Program-made: the position numbers and the translations under genes | The notes under the pieces: generated by a model | Told to the model about the DNA's origin: nothing | Seen by the model: the letters and a program-made list of their open reading frames with translations, nothing else | Databases searched by the model: none | Shown: in pieces, positions 3,965 through 9,729 of the stretch | How the letters are laid out: every line of letters starts with the position of its first letter | How positions within the stretch are numbered: position 1 is the stretch's first letter | Assembly: GCA_050248795.1 (NCBI GenBank) | Contig: JBFWRS010000081.1 | Span: forward strand, 1-9,729 | DNA: 9,729 bases | Origin: CAZTDU01 sp050248795 | GTDB lineage: Bacteria > Pseudomonadota > Gammaproteobacteria > Burkholderiales > SG8-39 | Direction: 5' to 3'

Positions 3965-6564
3965 TCGTCTACCTCCTCTCCTTCCATCAGCGCCAGCTTC
4001 TCGTGCACGCGGCACAGCGGCTGCAGGTCGCAGAGGCGGCAGGTCTGCGCGAGTCTCTTCGGGTCGACGCGCGCATCGCCCGCGGCGAGATCGTCGGCGA
4101 GTTTCTCGAGTTCTGCCTTCCAGCCGGCGATCAGGCCGTTCCAGTTCTTCGCCGCCTCTACGAAACCCTTGTCGCGCGCGTAGCCGGAGTACTTCATCTC
4201 GCCGGTTTTGAGGCGTGCGAAGGCGACGGCGCCGATATCCTCCGCGGCGGCGACCGCGTACAGGGGAAGCTGCGGATCGTCCGGCCGCTCGCCCATCCAG
4301 CCTGAGCGCGTCACCTTGCCGGTCTTGTAGTCGATTAGCGCGTGGCTGCCGTCTTCCAGCCGGTCGAGGCGGTCGATGCGCCCGGAGAGTTCCAGGGCGC
4401 CGATGGCGATGGGGCGTTCCTGCTCGGCGGCGACAACCGTGAACGGCGCGCGGCTGCGCTCCACTTCCAGCCATTCGCGCGCGAGTTTCGCCAAGCGCGC
4501 TTCTTCCAGTTTCGCGAAGCGGCCTTCGATCTCCAGCTCGGCCACCGCGCCGGCGGCGGCTTTCGCGATCGCCGCGTCGACGTTGCCGGCAAGGCCCGCG
4601 CTGCCGCCGAGTTCGTCCCACAGCCGCTTCATCAATGCGTGCAGCAGCGTGCCGCGGTCCATGGCGCTGAGGCCGGGACCGGGTTCTTCCAGCGCGCGCA
4701 CGGCCAGGCGGTGCCGCGCAAAGGCGCGGAACGGACAGGCGGACTGGTCGGCGAGCACCTTCGCGCCGCCGCGCACCGCGCGGCCCGCGAGCGCGGGGGC
4801 CGCGCCATCGGGAACCGCCTCCACGCTGCGCGCGGCGAACTGCAGGTCGCGCCAGCGCGGATACCGCGGCAGCTTGAGCTTTCCTGCCGCGAGCTGCGCG
4901 ATCAAGGGGCTCACCGGCAGTTCGCGGTCCTCTGCGCGCAGCGGATGCGAGACGATCACCTCTCCCGCCGCGCCGTACCAGGCCTCGGTGATGCGGCGGT
5001 CGAGTTCCAGCGAGCCGTCGGCGGAAGCCTCGGGCACGCCGGCGGCCTTCTGCTGCGCCACCGGGATGAAAGGATTCGGACGCACCGGCAGCGGCCAGGC
5101 TTCTTCCGACAGGCCCATGACCCACAGGTGGTCGAAGGAGATGCCGGCAGATTCCAGGATGCCCAGCACCTGCACCGGCGCATCCGGCGATTCGGGCTGG
5201 AACAGGCTCTCGGCGCACAGCCGCCGCAGCTTGGCGAGCGCCTGCCCGGCGTTGAGCCTGGGCGCGACGCGCGCGAGCCTGCCCAGCGCGGCGAGCGTGT
5301 CGTTCCACTTGGCATGGGTCTGGAACTCGGTGGAGTCGACGCTGCGCTCGCCGGGAAAACCCGCCGCAGCGAGCAGCGCGCTGAAATGCCGCGCCCACTC
5401 ATGAGGGCCCTCACCCCCGGCCCCTCTCCCGCGGGCGGGAGAGGGGAGTTGGCTGGCGATGGCGTAGACGGCTTCGAGGCGCGCGCGCAGCAGCGGGCAG
5501 CGGTCTTCCATGGCGGCGATGAGTTTGGGCAAGGTCAGCCGCGCCGGCAGTTCGCGGCGCAGTCGGGCGTCGAGCTTCGCGCGCGACGACATCTCGGCCT
5601 CGGCATCGCCGATGAACGGCGAGCGCACGAGCCGGCTGGCGAGGCCGAAATCCACCTCGCGCTGCGCGACTTCGATGAGGCCCAGCGCAGCGGCGACGAG
5701 CGGGTAGTCCGCGAGCGGCGCGCCGATGGAGATGTTGAACGGCTGCATGGCATCACCCGCCGTGCCCATGACGCGCGCGAACACGCGCGCGATCTCGGCG
5801 CGGCGCTGCTGCAGGTCGGGGACGACGACGCCCACGCGCTTCGCGCCGCGCTCCAGCCGCGCGCGCGCCCAGCTTGCGGCGGCGTCGAGTTCCTCACGCG
5901 CGGAAGGGAACGGCAGGCGCAGCGGCTGCGACGCCATCTTCTGCGGTCCGCTCGCGCGCACCTCGATGCCGGCGCGGGTGCAGGCGTCGAAGAACGCCTG
6001 CGTCTGCGGCGGCACGATGTCGAAGGCGTAGGCGACCAGCAGCTTCAGCTTCGCCGGATCCGCCAGCCTCGCGGCGAGCGCGGGCAGGCGCGCGCCGTCG
6101 ACGGCGTCGCCCGCGCGCCTGGCGTAGAGGCGCGACCATTCGGCGAAGGCTTCGGCGTCCTCGTTCGCGCGTGCGGGTTTGATGTCCCAGGCATGCATCA
6201 GGCGCCAGGCGTCGCGGCATTGCGCGGCGGCGGCAGCAGCGGCGATCAGCGCGCTGCCGCGCTCGGTGGCGGCGAGCGCCTCCTCCCACAGGTGCTGCTC
6301 CTCCTCGGGCGTGAGCAGTTGCGGCAGCCGGTCGCCGGCGTCGGCATGGAAGGCCTCGTCCCACAGGCGCTCGAAGAAGCTGCCGATCGGCAGGATGTCC
6401 GGCGCTTCCCAGGACGCAAGCCCGCGCGCGAGCTGGTATGCGTCTGCCTCGCGCGCGAGTTCCTGCGCCAGGCGGCGGTTGGGGGTGACGACGGTGATGC
6501 GCGCCGCATGGCCTTCGGCGAGCCGCTCGAAGAGCCGTTCCTTGCTGAGCGCGCCGGTATCCAT
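3961..6564 (-). CDS. addB: AddB-type nuclease subunit with Fe-S staple
   Basis: 867 residues. It is the partner of AddA in double-strand-break end processing. The N-terminus (ITVVTPNRRLAQELARE, 23-39) is a helicase-like domain lacking a proper Walker A, as in AddB. The C-terminus is a PD-(D/E)XK nuclease: RGTLLH (H642), SGRIDRLD (D731), IDYKTGK (D745, K747) and QLPLY (765-769). Four cysteines, C610 (SACPFRAFA) and C842/C845/C851 (CRLCDLQPLC), have the arrangement that holds the 4Fe-4S cluster clamping this nuclease. Both the nuclease and the cluster look intact. A repeat-derived peptide LPSPARGRGAGGEG occupies residues 373-386, in a poorly conserved stretch. The ATG at 6564 was chosen because homologues begin close to this point and a -10-like TATCAT lies just upstream; the longer open frame would run into cydA. 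The Shine-Dalgarno is poor, which fits a very short leader. The stop overlaps the DUF559 ATG by four bases. Confidence 0.9.
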   Translation of the reverse strand: MDTGALSKERLFERLAEGHAARITVVTPNRRLAQELAREADAYQLARGLASWEAPDILPIGSFFERLWDEAFHADAGDRLPQLLTPEEEQHLWEEALAATERGSALIAAAAAAAQCRDAWRLMHAWDIKPARANEDAEAFAEWSRLYARRAGDAVDGARLPALAARLADPAKLKLLVAYAFDIVPPQTQAFFDACTRAGIEVRASGPQKMASQPLRLPFPSAREELDAAASWARARLERGAKRVGVVVPDLQQRRAEIARVFARVMGTAGDAMQPFNISIGAPLADYPLVAAALGLIEVAQREVDFGLASRLVRSPFIGDAEAEMSSRAKLDARLRRELPARLTLPKLIAAMEDRCPLLRARLEAVYAIASQLPSPARGRGAGGEGPHEWARHFSALLAAAGFPGERSVDSTEFQTHAKWNDTLAALGRLARVAPRLNAGQALAKLRRLCAESLFQPESPDAPVQVLGILESAGISFDHLWVMGLSEEAWPLPVRPNPFIPVAQQKAAGVPEASADGSLELDRRITEAWYGAAGEVIVSHPLRAEDRELPVSPLIAQLAAGKLKLPRYPRWRDLQFAARSVEAVPDGAAPALAGRAVRGGAKVLADQSACPFRAFARHRLAVRALEEPGPGLSAMDRGTLLHALMKRLWDELGGSAGLAGNVDAAIAKAAAGAVAELEIEGRFAKLEEARLAKLAREWLEVERSRAPFTVVAAEQERPIAIGALELSGRIDRLDRLEDGSHALIDYKTGKVTRSGWMGERPDDPQLPLYAVAAAEDIGAVAFARLKTGEMKYSGYARDKGFVEAAKNWNGLIAGWKAELEKLADDLAAGDARVDPKRLAQTCRLCDLQPLCRVHEKLALMEGEEVDE
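3971..3977 (-). promoter_or_regulatory. Strong Shine-Dalgarno of the DUF559 gene
   Basis: The minus strand reads GGAGAGGAGGT, a full anti-16S match, six bases before the ATG at 3964 and inside the last addB codons. It is the best ribosome-binding site in the window and it fixes the DUF559 start. In a repeat-free ancestor the same site might have served addA directly. Confidence 0.85.
5408..5447 (+). repeat. GC-rich hairpin repeat, copy F (inside addB)
   Basis: The head CCCTCACCCCCGG is followed by perfect 12-base arms (CCCCTCTCCCGC and its complement) around GG. It is almost identical to copy B in addA, and is read in the same frame to give the same peptide LPSPARGRGAGGEG, AddB residues 373-386. 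It lies between IASQ and the conserved EWARHFSALL segment. Confidence 0.92.
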
Positions 6565-6573
6565 GTCCGGCCG

Positions 6574-6579
6574 ATGATA
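6574..6579 (-). promoter_or_regulatory. Possible -10 element for addB
   Basis: The minus strand reads TATCAT (five of six bases of TATAAT), exactly nine bases before the addB ATG. Transcription starting the usual ~7 bases downstream would give an almost leaderless mRNA, which agrees with the lack of a Shine-Dalgarno. No good -35 hexamer is visible at 16-18 bases. Confidence 0.4.
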
Positions 6580-6587
6580 GGCCAGCG

Positions 6588-6608
6588 CAGGCTCACAGCG
6601 CGAGCCTG
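6588..6608. promoter_or_regulatory. Dyad CAGGCTC-N7-GAGCCTG between divergent genes
   Basis: A perfect 7-bp inverted repeat with a 7-base centre lies in the 82-base gap between addB and cydA. It covers the place where the addB -35 would be and ends next to the cydA -35 position. It has the size of a dimeric regulator operator, but the protein is unknown. It does not match LexA (CTGT-N8-ACAG) or FNR (TTGAT-N4-ATCAA) sites. Confidence 0.35.
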
Positions 6609-6631
6609 GCGCGTCGCCGCGGGCCGGGGCG

Positions 6632-6637
6632 TAGAAT
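6632..6637 (+). promoter_or_regulatory. Possible -10 element for the cyd operon
   Basis: TAGAAT (five of six of TATAAT) stands exactly nine bases before the cydA ATG, the same spacing as the opposing element of addB. It predicts a leader of only 2-3 bases. The surrounding DNA is GC-rich and the -35 region is weak, so activation by a regulator is plausible. Confidence 0.42.
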
Positions 6638-6646
6638 GGCCCGACC

Positions 6647-7954
6647 ATGGAAGCGCTGGACGCACTCGCGCTGGCCCGCATCCAGTTCGGGCTCAACATC
6701 GGATTCCACATCCTGTTTCCGACGCTGACCATCGCGCTGGCATGGGTGCTGCTCGCGTTCCGCATCGTCTACCACCGCACGCGCGATCCCGAGTGGCTCG
6801 CCACCTACCGGCTGTGGACCAAGGTGTTCGCGCTGTCCTTCGCCATGGGCGTGGTGTCGGGCATCACCATGAGTTTCCAGTTCGGCACCAACTGGCCCGG
6901 CTACATGGAGCGCGTCGGCAACATCGCCGGCCCGCTGCTCGCCTACGAGGTGCTGACCGCGTTCTTCCTCGAGGCCACCTTCCTCGGCGTGATGCTCTTT
7001 GGCATGAACCGCGTGCCGGCATGGCTGCACATCCTCGCCACCTTCCTGGTTGCCTTCGGCACCACGATGTCGGCGTTCTGGATCCTCGCGCTGAATTCCT
7101 GGATGCAGACGCCGGCTGGGCACGTGCTGGACGGCGGGCAGATCATCGCCGGCGACTGGATCGACGTGATCTTCAATCCCTCGTTCCCGTACCGATTCGT
7201 GCACATGCTGCTCGCCTCGGGGCTCACCGCCGCCTTCGTCATCGCCGGGCTGTCGGCATGGCGGCTGCTGAAGGAAGCCGGCGACGCGGCGGCGAGGAAG
7301 ACGCTGCGCGCGGGCGTGATCGTCGCCGCGGTGCTCGCGCCCACGCAGGTGTTCGTCGGCGACCTGCACGGCCTGAACACGCTGGAGCACCAGCCTGCCA
7401 AGGTCGCCGCGATCGAGGCGATCTGGGAAACGCAACGCGGCGCGCCGCTGGTGCTGTTCGCGATCCCGAACGAGCGCACCAGGGCAAACGACTACGCGGT
7501 CGAGATCCCCAAGCTCGCCAGCCTGATCCTCAGGCACGACGTCGACGCCGAGATCAGGGGCCTCGCGGAATTCGCGCCGGACATCCCGCCGGTGGCGCCG
7601 GTGTTCTACGCCTTTCGGGTCATGGTGGGGCTGGGATTCGCGATGCTGGCGCTGGCATGGTTCGGCGCCTGGGCGACCCGCAAGGGCAGGCTGCCCGCGC
7701 GCTGGCTGTTGTGGGCGTTCGCCGGCTTCACGTTCTCCGGCTGGGTGGCGACGCTCTGCGGCTGGCTGGTCACCGAAATCGGCCGCCAGCCGTGGCTGGT
7801 CACCGGCATCTTGCGCACCGCCGAGGCCGCGGGCAAGGCGTCCGAAGGCGCGCTTGGTGCGAGCCTCGCCGCGTACGCGGCAACCTACACGCTGATGCTG
7901 ATTGCCTACATGGTGGTGCTCACGCACATGGCGGGGAAAGGCGCGGTGCGCTAG
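6647..7954 (+). CDS. cydA: Cytochrome bd ubiquinol oxidase subunit I, short Q-loop (CIO-like)
   Basis: 435 residues. This is the haem-bearing inner-membrane subunit of bd-type quinol oxidase, which oxidises quinol and reduces oxygen to water. About nine hydrophobic segments are visible. Ligand residues known from E. coli align closely: H21 (haem b595), E101 and E109 (AYEVLTAFFLEATFLG; haem d/b595 region), H186 and M326 (FRVMVG; haem b558), and the Q-loop pair K252 and E257. The GRQPW signature is at 379-383. The Q-loop (~240-320) is short and lacks the C-terminal insertion of E. coli CydA (522 residues), as in cyanide-insensitive-type oxidases. It starts at ATG 6647 with a -10-like hexamer nine bases upstream. 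cydB follows after two bases. The protein appears complete and functional. Confidence 0.95.
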   Translation: MEALDALALARIQFGLNIGFHILFPTLTIALAWVLLAFRIVYHRTRDPEWLATYRLWTKVFALSFAMGVVSGITMSFQFGTNWPGYMERVGNIAGPLLAYEVLTAFFLEATFLGVMLFGMNRVPAWLHILATFLVAFGTTMSAFWILALNSWMQTPAGHVLDGGQIIAGDWIDVIFNPSFPYRFVHMLLASGLTAAFVIAGLSAWRLLKEAGDAAARKTLRAGVIVAAVLAPTQVFVGDLHGLNTLEHQPAKVAAIEAIWETQRGAPLVLFAIPNERTRANDYAVEIPKLASLILRHDVDAEIRGLAEFAPDIPPVAPVFYAFRVMVGLGFAMLALAWFGAWATRKGRLPARWLLWAFAGFTFSGWVATLCGWLVTEIGRQPWLVTGILRTAEAAGKASEGALGASLAAYAATYTLMLIAYMVVLTHMAGKGAVR

Positions 7955-7956
7955 CC

Positions 7957-8931
7957 ATGGACCTGCCCGTGATCTTTACCGTGCTGATGGGCGTGGCGAT
8001 ACTCGCCTACGTGGTGCTCGACGGCTACGACCTCGGCGTCGGCATGCTTATGCCCGCGGCGAGCGCGGCGGAGCAGGACGTCATGGTGTCCTCGATCGGG
8101 CCGTTCTGGGACGCCAACGAAACCTGGCTGGTGCTGGGCGTGGGCCTGCTGCTGGTGGCGTTTCCCGCCGCGCACGGCGCCATACTTGGCGCGCTGTACC
8201 TGCCGGTGGCGGGCATGCTGATCGGGCTGATGCTGCGCGGCGTCGCGTTCGAGTTCCGCATCAAGGCCGAGGGCTGGCACCGCGAGCTGTGGAACTGGCT
8301 GTTCTGGCTGGGCTCGTTCATCGCCTCGGCGGCGCAGGGCTACATGCTCGGCCGCACCATCACCGGCTTCGAGCCCGGCTTGGGCTACTTCGTCTTCGGC
8401 ATGCTGGTGGCGGCGGGCCTGTGCGGCGGCTACGTGCTGCTGGGCGCGACCTGGCTGGTGATGAAGACCGAGGGCGAGCTGCAAAGGAAGGCGATCGCGT
8501 GGTCGAAGTGGGGACTCGCGTGGGTCGCGGTCGGCGTCGCGCTGGTATCCATCGCCACGCCGCTGGCGAGCGAAACCGTGCGCGCGAAGTGGTTCAGCTT
8601 CCCGCAGACCCTGTGGCTGATGGTCCTGCCCGCGGCGTGCATTGCCGCGGGCGTGTGGATCTGGCTGCAACTCAAGCGACTCGCGGCGGACTGGAAGCCG
8701 TTCGCCGGCGCGGTGGGGATCTACGTGCTGGCCTTCCTCGGCCTCGCGTACAGCCTCTTTCCGTATGTCATCATCGACCGCATGACGATCTGGGAAGCGG
8801 CGGCGCATCCCGCGTCGCTCAAGGTGGTGCTGGCCGGCGCGGTGGTGGTGTTGCCATTCCTCGCCGGCTACACCGTGTTCGCGTACCGGGTATTCCGGGG
8901 CAAGGCAAAGGCGGGACTCTATGACCATTAA
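7957..8931 (+). CDS. cydB: Cytochrome bd ubiquinol oxidase subunit II
   Basis: 324 residues, with about eight membrane segments. It is the structural partner of CydA in the bd oxidase. Family signatures are clear: VVLDGYDLGVGML (19-31), GPFWDANETWLVLGVGLL (48-65), AFPAAHG (68-74) and LMLRGVAFEFR (91-101). Length is typical of the CIO-type branch, slightly shorter than E. coli CydB. ATG 7957 begins two bases after the cydA stop, so the two are co-translated. The last 11 bases overlap the next gene. No CydX/YbgT-like small subunit follows, and the CydDC exporter needed for bd assembly is not in the window. A very long plus-strand frame reading into cydB from the antisense of addB is an artefact of high G+C. 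Confidence 0.95.
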   Translation: MDLPVIFTVLMGVAILAYVVLDGYDLGVGMLMPAASAAEQDVMVSSIGPFWDANETWLVLGVGLLLVAFPAAHGAILGALYLPVAGMLIGLMLRGVAFEFRIKAEGWHRELWNWLFWLGSFIASAAQGYMLGRTITGFEPGLGYFVFGMLVAAGLCGGYVLLGATWLVMKTEGELQRKAIAWSKWGLAWVAVGVALVSIATPLASETVRAKWFSFPQTLWLMVLPAACIAAGVWIWLQLKRLAADWKPFAGAVGIYVLAFLGLAYSLFPYVIIDRMTIWEAAAHPASLKVVLAGAVVVLPFLAGYTVFAYRVFRGKAKAGLYDH

Positions 8932-9616
8932 GGCACTCACGTTCGACACCGGCGGCACCATCCTCGACTGGCATTCGGGCATCAGCGGCGCGTTCGCGGT
9001 CGCCGGCCAGATGCGCGGCCTGAAGGCCGACTGGGGCGCGGTCACCAACGAGTACCGGCGCCGGTCGCTGAAGGGCATCGTCAACGCCGAGCACCCGGAC
9101 TACAACTTCGACGACGTCATGCGCAGCACGCTGGACGAGGTGATCGCCGATTTCAAGCTCGACGCCCTCACCGCCGAGGACCGCCACACCATCTGGCGCA
9201 CCTGGCACGCGCTCGAAGCCTGGCCTGACTTCCCGGCCAGCGCGGAGCGGCTGCGCAGGCGCTACCCGATCGTGTCGTTCACGCTGCTCACCACCTCGCT
9301 GGTGATCAACGTATCGCGCAAGAACAACATCGTCTGGGACGCGATCATCTCCTGCGAGATGATCGGCATCTACAAGACGCGGCCCGAGGCCTACCTGCGC
9401 ACCGCCAAGTGGCTGCAGCTCGAGCCGGCCGACATCCTCATGGTGGCCTGCCACAACTTCGACCTCGACGCGGCGCGCGCCAGCGGCTATCGCACCGCGT
9501 TCGTGCGCCGTCCCGACGAATGGGGCCCGGGAGGGCCGCCGGACCCGACGCCGAACCCGGCGTGCACCTACGCGGTCGACGGCTTCGGCGAACTCGCCGA
9601 CGAGCTGGGGGCCTGA
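8921..9616 (+). CDS. HAD-superfamily hydrolase, haloacid dehalogenase type II-like
   Basis: 231 residues, cytoplasmic. The haloacid dehalogenase-like fold is shown by FDTGGTILDW (5-16 region; nucleophile D9, T13), YKTRPEAYLRT (K152, Y158) and VACHNFDLDAARASGYRTAFV (D181). These positions are offset by only one from the catalytic D10, T14, K151, Y157 and D180 of L-2-haloacid dehalogenase. Differences matter: motif II reads LLTTS (around 122-126) instead of the L-SNG-type sequence, H178 replaces the catalytic-site Asn, and the first motif is DTGGT rather than DxYGT. Dehalogenation is therefore not assured; a related phosphatase or unknown small-acid hydrolase is possible. ATG 8921 overlaps the cydB 3' end by 11 bases with a purine-rich AAAGGCGGGA upstream, so it belongs to the same transcript. 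A functional link to the oxidase is not evident. Confidence 0.85.
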   Translation: MTIKALTFDTGGTILDWHSGISGAFAVAGQMRGLKADWGAVTNEYRRRSLKGIVNAEHPDYNFDDVMRSTLDEVIADFKLDALTAEDRHTIWRTWHALEAWPDFPASAERLRRRYPIVSFTLLTTSLVINVSRKNNIVWDAIISCEMIGIYKTRPEAYLRTAKWLQLEPADILMVACHNFDLDAARASGYRTAFVRRPDEWGPGGPPDPTPNPACTYAVDGFGELADELGA

Positions 9617-9619
9617 TCG

Positions 9620-9729
9620 ATGCGCCTCGCCATCGCGCTGCTCGCGCTCGCGGCAGCGGCGCTGCCGGCGGCGGCGCAGCAGGTGGTCGCGACGCAGGAA
9701 CACAAGGTGCGCATCGTGCGCCTGGTGGA
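9620..9729 (+). CDS. Exported protein, start only; resembles PQQ-dependent aldose dehydrogenase
   Basis: Only the first 36 codons are present; the window ends inside the gene. Residues 1-19 (MRLAIALLALAAAALPAAA) are a clear Sec signal peptide: a positive charge at position 2, a long Ala/Leu core and an AAA-Q cleavage site. The mature start QQVVATQEHKVRIVRLV resembles the N-terminus of soluble PQQ-dependent sugar dehydrogenases of the YliI/Asd type, where EGLEHPW usually follows. That identification rests on about 17 residues and memory of the family, so it is tentative. It begins three bases after the HAD stop, with GGGGG upstream as a possible ribosome site, and is probably the fourth gene of the cyd operon. 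If correct, the protein would oxidise sugars in the periplasm. Confidence 0.55.
   Translation, partial: MRLAIALLALAAAALPAAAQQVVATQEHKVRIVRLV

Noticed and set aside
3965..5398. Upstream extension of the DUF559 frame inside addB
   Set aside because: The extension is a shadow frame of addB rich in Arg/Ala. The perfect AGGAGGT and the ATGA overlap place the real start at 3964.
6565..6646. LexA or FNR operator between addB and cydA
   Set aside because: No CTGT-N8-ACAG or TTGAT-N4-ATCAA sequence is present; only the unassigned 7-bp dyad is seen.
6565..6765. Longer addB start reaching into cydA on the opposite strand
   Set aside because: The extra residues would be antisense to the conserved N-terminus of CydA, and homologues begin near the ATG at 6564.
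4342..8931. A 1529-codon plus-strand frame running antisense through addB and ending as cydB
   Set aside because: Only its last 324 codons (cydB from ATG 7957) are a recognisable protein. The rest is the antisense of addB and an alternate frame of cydA, a common effect of ~70% G+C; its translation is low-complexity Arg/Ala/Gly-rich.

Overview
The window is GC-rich chromosomal DNA, roughly 70% G+C over most of its length and nearer 50% in the first ~650 bases. The gene set is a betaproteobacterial-type AddB/AddA pair next to a cyanide-insensitive-type bd oxidase. Together with the codon use it suggests a betaproteobacterium, perhaps Burkholderiales. That assignment is an inference from sequence style; no rRNA or other marker gene is present.

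Left edge (1-455): lower-GC DNA with few genes. It holds a 34-bp perfect palindrome, a short inverted repeat, and a minus-strand fragment that looks like the N-terminus of a DUF6602-type protein, cut off by a stop after 81 codons.

Minus-strand operon (6564 down to 456): addB, then a small DUF559 endonuclease-domain gene, then addA. Both junctions are 4-base ATGA stop/start overlaps. AddA (UvrD-type helicase plus nuclease) and AddB (inactive-helicase-like, with an Fe-S-stapled nuclease) should form the end-processing enzyme of RecA-dependent double-strand-break repair. The DUF559 gene sits exactly between the two partners.

Throughout this operon is a GC-rich hairpin repeat of about 40 bases (core CCCTCACCCCCGGCCCCTCT followed by the palindrome's second arm). 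There are six copies in 4.3 kb: two inside addA, three in the 3' end of the DUF559 gene (two of them an inverted pair) and one inside addB. Every copy in the coding regions keeps the reading frame and adds a peptide of the type LPSPARGRGAGGEG. None was seen in the following ~4.2 kb. The DUF559 nuclease sitting in the middle of its own repeat cluster is the most interesting feature of the window. It recalls the REP/RAYT arrangement but with an unrelated nuclease family.

Intergenic 6565-6646: a short divergent control region with two -10-like hexamers, each exactly 9 bases from its start codon, and a 7-bp dyad between them.

Plus-strand operon (6647 to the right edge): cydA and cydB (bd-type quinol oxidase, short Q-loop, all haem ligands present), a HAD-superfamily type II haloacid-dehalogenase-like gene overlapping cydB by 11 bases, and, 3 bases later, the start of an exported protein resembling PQQ-dependent aldose dehydrogenases, truncated by the window end. 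No tRNA, rRNA, CRISPR array or recognisable insertion sequence was seen.
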